This document shows positions 5,740 to 8,640 of a DNA stretch of 8,640 nt, piece after piece. The translations under genes and the position numbers were made by a program. Below the pieces are notes generated by a model that was not told the origin of the DNA, did not search any database, and saw nothing but the letters and a program-made list of their open reading frames with translations. Source of the stretch: Candidatus Woesearchaeota archaeon (GTDB lineage: Archaea; Nanobdellota; Nanobdellia; Woesearchaeales; UBA583). The first letter of the stretch is position 1; each line of letters opens with the position of its first letter. The stretch is taken from positions 1 through 8,640 of the forward strand of contig SKGP01000050.1 of NCBI GenBank assembly GCA_007117405.1, read 5' to 3'.

Positions 5740-6351
5740 ATGAATTTTAACCCTAAGGAAGGTGATTTAACAAGTGGATTGTGTAGGCTTTACTTGAAAC
5801 CTAGCTTATCTGAATCTGCATTTGTAAAGTTTGCTGTTTTTACTGATAAGAGATTTTTTATGAAAGAGTATTATGAAAAACTTATTCCATTCCTTCCTGA
5901 AGAAATAAAAGTAATTGGAGATATTACTGGACAGAATTATTTTCAATATACTTTAGGATTAGAAAATGAATTGACTTATGAACAAAATGAAGAACTTTTT
6001 GAAAAAACTCGAAAAAACGAATATTCTCCATTTCTTTTTGGTAGAATTGAATTTAAAAGAGAATTAGAAAAAAGAGGATATGGGAAGATAAAATTTTTAG
6101 AAGATAGGTTGAATTTAGGAGATGTAATTATATATAAAATCCCAAAAAGAGATGGACTACATAGCTTTTCTAAAGAGGACTTTGAAATAGAACCCAATAC
6201 AATTTGGCAACATGCAGGAGTATATGTTGGAAATGGGAGGGTAAGGTCTAGGTGGCGTATTAACTCGCCACTGATTGAGCATCCACTAAAAGAAGTAACA
6301 CCAAACTATTGGGATGGAAAAATAGATAATCTAGAAATAAGAAGATTGTAA
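5740..6351 (+). CDS. 203-aa protein with NlpC/P60-like C-terminal segment, catalytic Cys not evident
   Basis: Residues 1-80 are unrecognised; there is no signal peptide or membrane helix, so it is predicted to be cytoplasmic. The C-terminal half resembles the core of NlpC/P60 papain-fold proteins: a GDVIIYKI strand at 127-134 (the usual GDLVFF position), then HAGVYVGNG at 158-166 (usual HVGIYxGNG) and a following strand SPLIEHPLKEV (176-186) with a second His at 181. In active family members a Cys sits 30-45 residues before the GD strand; here that area reads EYSPFLFG (94-101) with no Cys. The only cysteine, Cys15, is far away. It may therefore be an inactive, binding-only fold, or use Cys15 in an unusual arrangement. 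The fold call is inference from short motifs. It follows the S-layer gene on the same strand and converges on the lectin-domain pilin, 25 nt apart. Confidence 0.6.
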   Translation: MNFNPKEGDLTSGLCRLYLKPSLSESAFVKFAVFTDKRFFMKEYYEKLIPFLPEEIKVIGDITGQNYFQYTLGLENELTYEQNEELFEKTRKNEYSPFLFGRIEFKRELEKRGYGKIKFLEDRLNLGDVIIYKIPKRDGLHSFSKEDFEIEPNTIWQHAGVYVGNGRVRSRWRINSPLIEHPLKEVTPNYWDGKIDNLEIRRL

Positions 6352-6376
6352 ATAGATTAAACAATAAAGTTAAAAT

Positions 6377-7732
6377 TTATGGAGTAAAAGTACATCTAAA
6401 AGTGTGCCCCGTAAGAGAAGCAGATTTTCCTGCATCTAAACCAAGAGTAAAAACACCAGCATCCACTCCTCTATTCCATGCTCCACCCCTAAGGAAAACA
6501 ACATCAGTAGAACAATAAGGAGGAGAAAGACAAAAATCAGGAGCTTCATTTATTGTATTCCAACCACCAGATAAACTATTTCCATCAAAGTATCTACCCA
6601 TTCCCTGATTCTGATTCCAACCACTAGGAGGTCTTTTTAAAGCAGGAACATTAGTTGCATCTCCATGATAATTCATCCATTGTTGATTTCCGCCATGATA
6701 TCTGCTAGTTCTATGCATCTCCTCATCAACAAATTGCCAGGCATTTCCTGAGAAATCAAAAATTGTATCACCACTACTTAAATATAGCATTCTTTTATTT
6801 CTTCCGTCAAAATCACCGCCAGAAATAATACAATCTGCTTCTGTGAAGCCATCCATAACTCCCCCATTGCTACAAGAAATAGTATCAGCTAAATTTACAT
6901 TTCCTCTAAAAACAGCTCCGGTTCCAACAGTAGAAGAATTCCAATTCTCATCTTGATTAACAACATCATTTGCAATTGTAAGCCATTGTTCCTCTGTTAT
7001 TAAAGCAAATCCTGTTCCTAAATTTTCGCAGGCAACTTTTGCTTGCTGCCAAGTAATTTTAACCCATGGCAACCCATTTGGAGCTGAATATGCTTCTATT
7101 TCATCTAAATCAGCCCAATTATTTGGAAATCCTCCATCCATACCACCATCAGCAATGAATGAAGTAGAAGAACTGTTGTATGCCTTTGCAGTCCATCTCA
7201 TTACACAAAAATTATCAGTACCATATGTTGGATTACCTTCTACTTCTGACCATTCTCCATTTCCTATTGAATCACAAAGACTTGAAGGAGAAAGAGAAGC
7301 AATATTCAAATTAGAAACATCTCTTAAATAAACTCTTTTTGAGATAATATTATTTTCAGTGACTACAACTATTTCTGGTGTTGAAGTAGTTATATTCTCA
7401 ATACAACTTGAAATATTAAGTGCTTCCATATTTTGAATTGTTCCATTTATTTGGCAATCAATTCCATCTATCTGAACTTTTGAAATTGTTAAATTACTAT
7501 CTCCAGTCTTAATATACAATACATTTCCAACAATGGTATCAATTCCATAATCAAATGAAGATCTATCTTGTCCTTCAACACTAACAATAAAACCACTCTG
7601 AAAAGATTGATACCATATCTGAAAACCAACAAGTGCTACAACAACAAGAAGTAATAACAAAATAGTTGCAATAACTGCAGATATTCCTTTTTTTGAATTG
7701 TATTCCATATTAATTTTAAAAAAAAAATCCAT
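6377..7732 (-). CDS. Type IV pilin fused to an FGE-sulfatase/C-type-lectin-fold domain
   Basis: This 451-aa protein starts with a class III signal peptide, KKGISAVIATILLLLL: predicted prepilin-peptidase cleavage after Gly16, then a helix to about residue 36. Residues about 45-150 form a Thr/Ile-rich beta-type pilin domain with two cysteines. Residues about 155-451 are an FGE-sulfatase (formylglycine-generating-enzyme, C-type-lectin-like) domain, shown by WQQAKVACENLG (228-239), ITEEQW (245-250), FDFSGNAWQF (325-334), LRGGAWN (414-420) and the closing FRC (445-447). The paired active-site cysteines of true FGE after RGGSW are absent, so a ligand-binding role is more likely than catalysis. Ten cysteines and six N-glycosylation sequons fit life outside the cell. 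The start may be ATG 7732 or ATG 7708 (MEYNSKKG), which gives a more typical short leader; a TATA-like box at 7755-7764 fits 7732. Likely an adhesin pilin that displays a lectin-like head. Confidence 0.88.
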   Translation of the reverse strand: MDFFFKINMEYNSKKGISAVIATILLLLLVVVALVGFQIWYQSFQSGFIVSVEGQDRSSFDYGIDTIVGNVLYIKTGDSNLTISKVQIDGIDCQINGTIQNMEALNISSCIENITTSTPEIVVVTENNIISKRVYLRDVSNLNIASLSPSSLCDSIGNGEWSEVEGNPTYGTDNFCVMRWTAKAYNSSSTSFIADGGMDGGFPNNWADLDEIEAYSAPNGLPWVKITWQQAKVACENLGTGFALITEEQWLTIANDVVNQDENWNSSTVGTGAVFRGNVNLADTISCSNGGVMDGFTEADCIISGGDFDGRNKRMLYLSSGDTIFDFSGNAWQFVDEEMHRTSRYHGGNQQWMNYHGDATNVPALKRPPSGWNQNQGMGRYFDGNSLSGGWNTINEAPDFCLSPPYCSTDVVFLRGGAWNRGVDAGVFTLGLDAGKSASLTGHTFRCTFTP

Positions 7733-7754
7733 ATAATACTTTCTATAAACTAAT

Positions 7755-7764
7755 TAATAATAAA
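7755..7764 (-). promoter_or_regulatory. TATA-like box for the lectin-domain pilin gene
   Basis: The minus strand reads TTTATTATTA, starting 32 nt before the ATG at 7732, in the gap after the aldolase stop. A second candidate, TTTATAGAAA (starting at 7749), is 41 nt before the alternative ATG at 7708. The sequence does not decide between the two starts. Confidence 0.4.
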
Positions 7765-7769
7765 TATAC

Positions 7770-8576
7770 TTATTTTTCGAGTCTTTTTAGTGCTGAGTAG
7801 ATGTCTTTGCCTTTGAGCTGAACATCCCTGATTGCTTTGGTCATAGCTAGTGGGTCTTCATGAAGCCATATGTTTCTTCCAATTGCAAAACCAAAGGCAC
7901 CAGCGTTGTTTACTTCTTCAACTTGCTTTAGAAATTCCTTTGAACTACTTGCAACAGGCCCTCCTGCCATAAGCATCTTTGCCCTGCCACCACATTTAAT
8001 TTGATATTTCATATCTTCTGGTTTCCCATTGTATTTCATTTTAAGCATGTCTGCTCCAAGTTCTAGACCAATTCTTGCCGAATATGCAAGGATATCTCTA
8101 TCTAAATCTGATTTTATTGACTCTCCTCTAGGATACATCCAAGAAGTTACTGGAAGTCCATAATCGTGTGCCTCTTCTTGAACTTTTCTAAAATCTTCAA
8201 ATATCTTAGATTGATATTTTGAACCTGGAAAATTTGTAAATCCAATTGCTTTTGCATTAAGTTCAACAGCATTTTTAATTGAACAAGTGATAGGGGAATA
8301 AGGATCATCACTAGGTCCAAGCAATGTCTTCCCATTTACTTTCAAGATTAAATCAACCTTGTATGAATCCGCATATTTCTCTGCAAGTCCTTTATGACAT
8401 ATAAATGCATCAATCTCTCCTTTTTCAGCTATGTTAAAAACATGCTCTGGATTTAATGATTCTCCAGTTAATTTATCAGGTCCATGTTCTAATCCTTGGT
8501 CTTGCGCCAAATACAATGCCTTTCCTTCAGTTGACAATTTATTAATTGCCTTGTTTACATCTTTCATATATCCCAT
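7770..8576 (-). CDS. fba: Archaeal class I fructose-bisphosphate aldolase (DhnA/FbaB family)
   Basis: This enzyme cleaves fructose 1,6-bisphosphate to dihydroxyacetone phosphate and glyceraldehyde 3-phosphate through a Schiff base, in cytoplasmic glycolysis, and runs in reverse for sugar synthesis. The 268-aa length is typical of the archaeal (beta/alpha)8-barrel family. Visible markers are DQGLEHG (26-32), the catalytic Tyr in MYPRG (147-151, Tyr148), the Schiff-base Lys179 in GADMLKMKY, and the phosphate-binding loops MAGGP (203-207) and AIGRN (231-235). The same family includes 2-amino-3,7-dideoxy-D-threo-hept-6-ulosonate synthase of archaeal aromatic amino-acid synthesis, so that activity is the main alternative. 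The start could be ATG 8576 or ATG 8567 (MKDVNK); the TATA-like TTTAAATTTT lies 27 nt before the latter. The gene is followed by the pilin gene with its own promoter, so linkage is positional only. Confidence 0.92.
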   Translation of the reverse strand: MGYMKDVNKAINKLSTEGKALYLAQDQGLEHGPDKLTGESLNPEHVFNIAEKGEIDAFICHKGLAEKYADSYKVDLILKVNGKTLLGPSDDPYSPITCSIKNAVELNAKAIGFTNFPGSKYQSKIFEDFRKVQEEAHDYGLPVTSWMYPRGESIKSDLDRDILAYSARIGLELGADMLKMKYNGKPEDMKYQIKCGGRAKMLMAGGPVASSSKEFLKQVEEVNNAGAFGFAIGRNIWLHEDPLAMTKAIRDVQLKGKDIYSALKRLEK

Positions 8577-8584
8577 TATAGTAT

Positions 8585-8594
8585 AAAATTTAAA
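8585..8594 (-). promoter_or_regulatory. Candidate TATA box for the aldolase gene
   Basis: The minus strand reads TTTAAATTTT, starting 27 nt before the ATG at 8567 but only 18 nt before the ATG at 8576. A second A+T element, TATTTTAAT, starts at 8610, 34 nt before 8576. The choice of box and the choice of start codon depend on each other. Confidence 0.4.
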
Positions 8595-8640
8595 TCAAGT
8601 GATTAAAATATTTTGTATTTGCTAGATAGGGGTTAATATC

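Noticed and set aside
5976..6197. 73-aa minus-strand frame inside the NlpC/P60-like gene
   Set aside because: Its Ser/Phe-rich composition is the reverse of a Glu/Lys-rich coding strand; no promoter or start context.
6377..7732. Active formylglycine-generating enzyme for sulfatase maturation
   Set aside because: The active-site cysteine pair that follows RGGSW in true enzymes is absent, no sulfatase gene is nearby, and the domain sits on a pilin helix.
8147..8335. 62-aa minus-strand frame within the aldolase gene in another frame
   Set aside because: It overlaps conserved aldolase sequence in the same direction and has no features of its own.
1..8640. CRISPR array, tRNA/rRNA gene, insertion sequence or reverse transcriptase
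   Set aside because: I saw no regularly spaced repeats, no cloverleaf or rRNA-like GC-rich block, no transposase or reverse-transcriptase motifs on either strand.

Overview
The window comes from an AT-rich archaeal chromosome. The clearest taxonomic signals are an archaeal/eukaryotic-type release factor (aRF1), a TrmI-type tRNA methyltransferase, an archaeal class I aldolase, class III (type IV pilin/archaellin) signal peptides, and TTTAWAAATA-like TATA boxes about 29-33 nt before most start codons. Compact genes, A+T-rich codons and a probable S-layer protein of the kind seen in small-genome archaea suggest a DPANN lineage (Woesearchaeota/Pacearchaeota-like). The exact lineage is inferred and cannot be fixed from this sequence alone.

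Layout, left to right. Bases 1-175 (-) hold the N-terminus of a type IV pilin-like protein cut by the window edge. Two small two-helix membrane proteins follow, at 223-456 (-) and 560-796 (+), transcribed divergently from the 457-559 gap. Then comes a minus-strand pair: aRF1 (1552-2655), followed after 12 nt by a membrane-anchored exported protein (799-1539) whose N-terminus resembles a pseudopilin. Two independently promoted minus-strand genes come next: an unrecognised 131-aa protein (2727-3122) and TrmI (3172-3912). A divergent promoter region (3913-4039) drives TrmI leftward and a large, cysteine-free putative S-layer protein (4040-5602) rightward. A 203-aa protein with NlpC/P60-like C-terminal features (5740-6351, +) converges on a 451-aa pilin fused to an FGE-sulfatase/C-type-lectin-fold domain (6377-7732, -). 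The window ends with an archaeal class I fructose-bisphosphate aldolase (7770-8576, -).

Functionally the window mixes housekeeping genes (translation termination, tRNA modification, glycolysis/gluconeogenesis) with a strong cell-surface theme: two certain pilin-type signal peptides, one pseudopilin-like anchor, a probable S-layer protein, a possible peptidase-fold protein and a lectin-like pilus tip or adhesin. Most genes appear to have their own promoter, and many transcripts are probably leaderless. I found no RNA gene, insertion sequence, CRISPR array or reverse transcriptase. No intergenic stretch exceeds 300 bases; the longest is 5603-5739.

The observations most worth following up are the lectin-domain pilin with a C-terminus laid out like diversity-generating-retroelement targets, and the NIKD (rather than NIKS) stop-codon-reading motif in aRF1.
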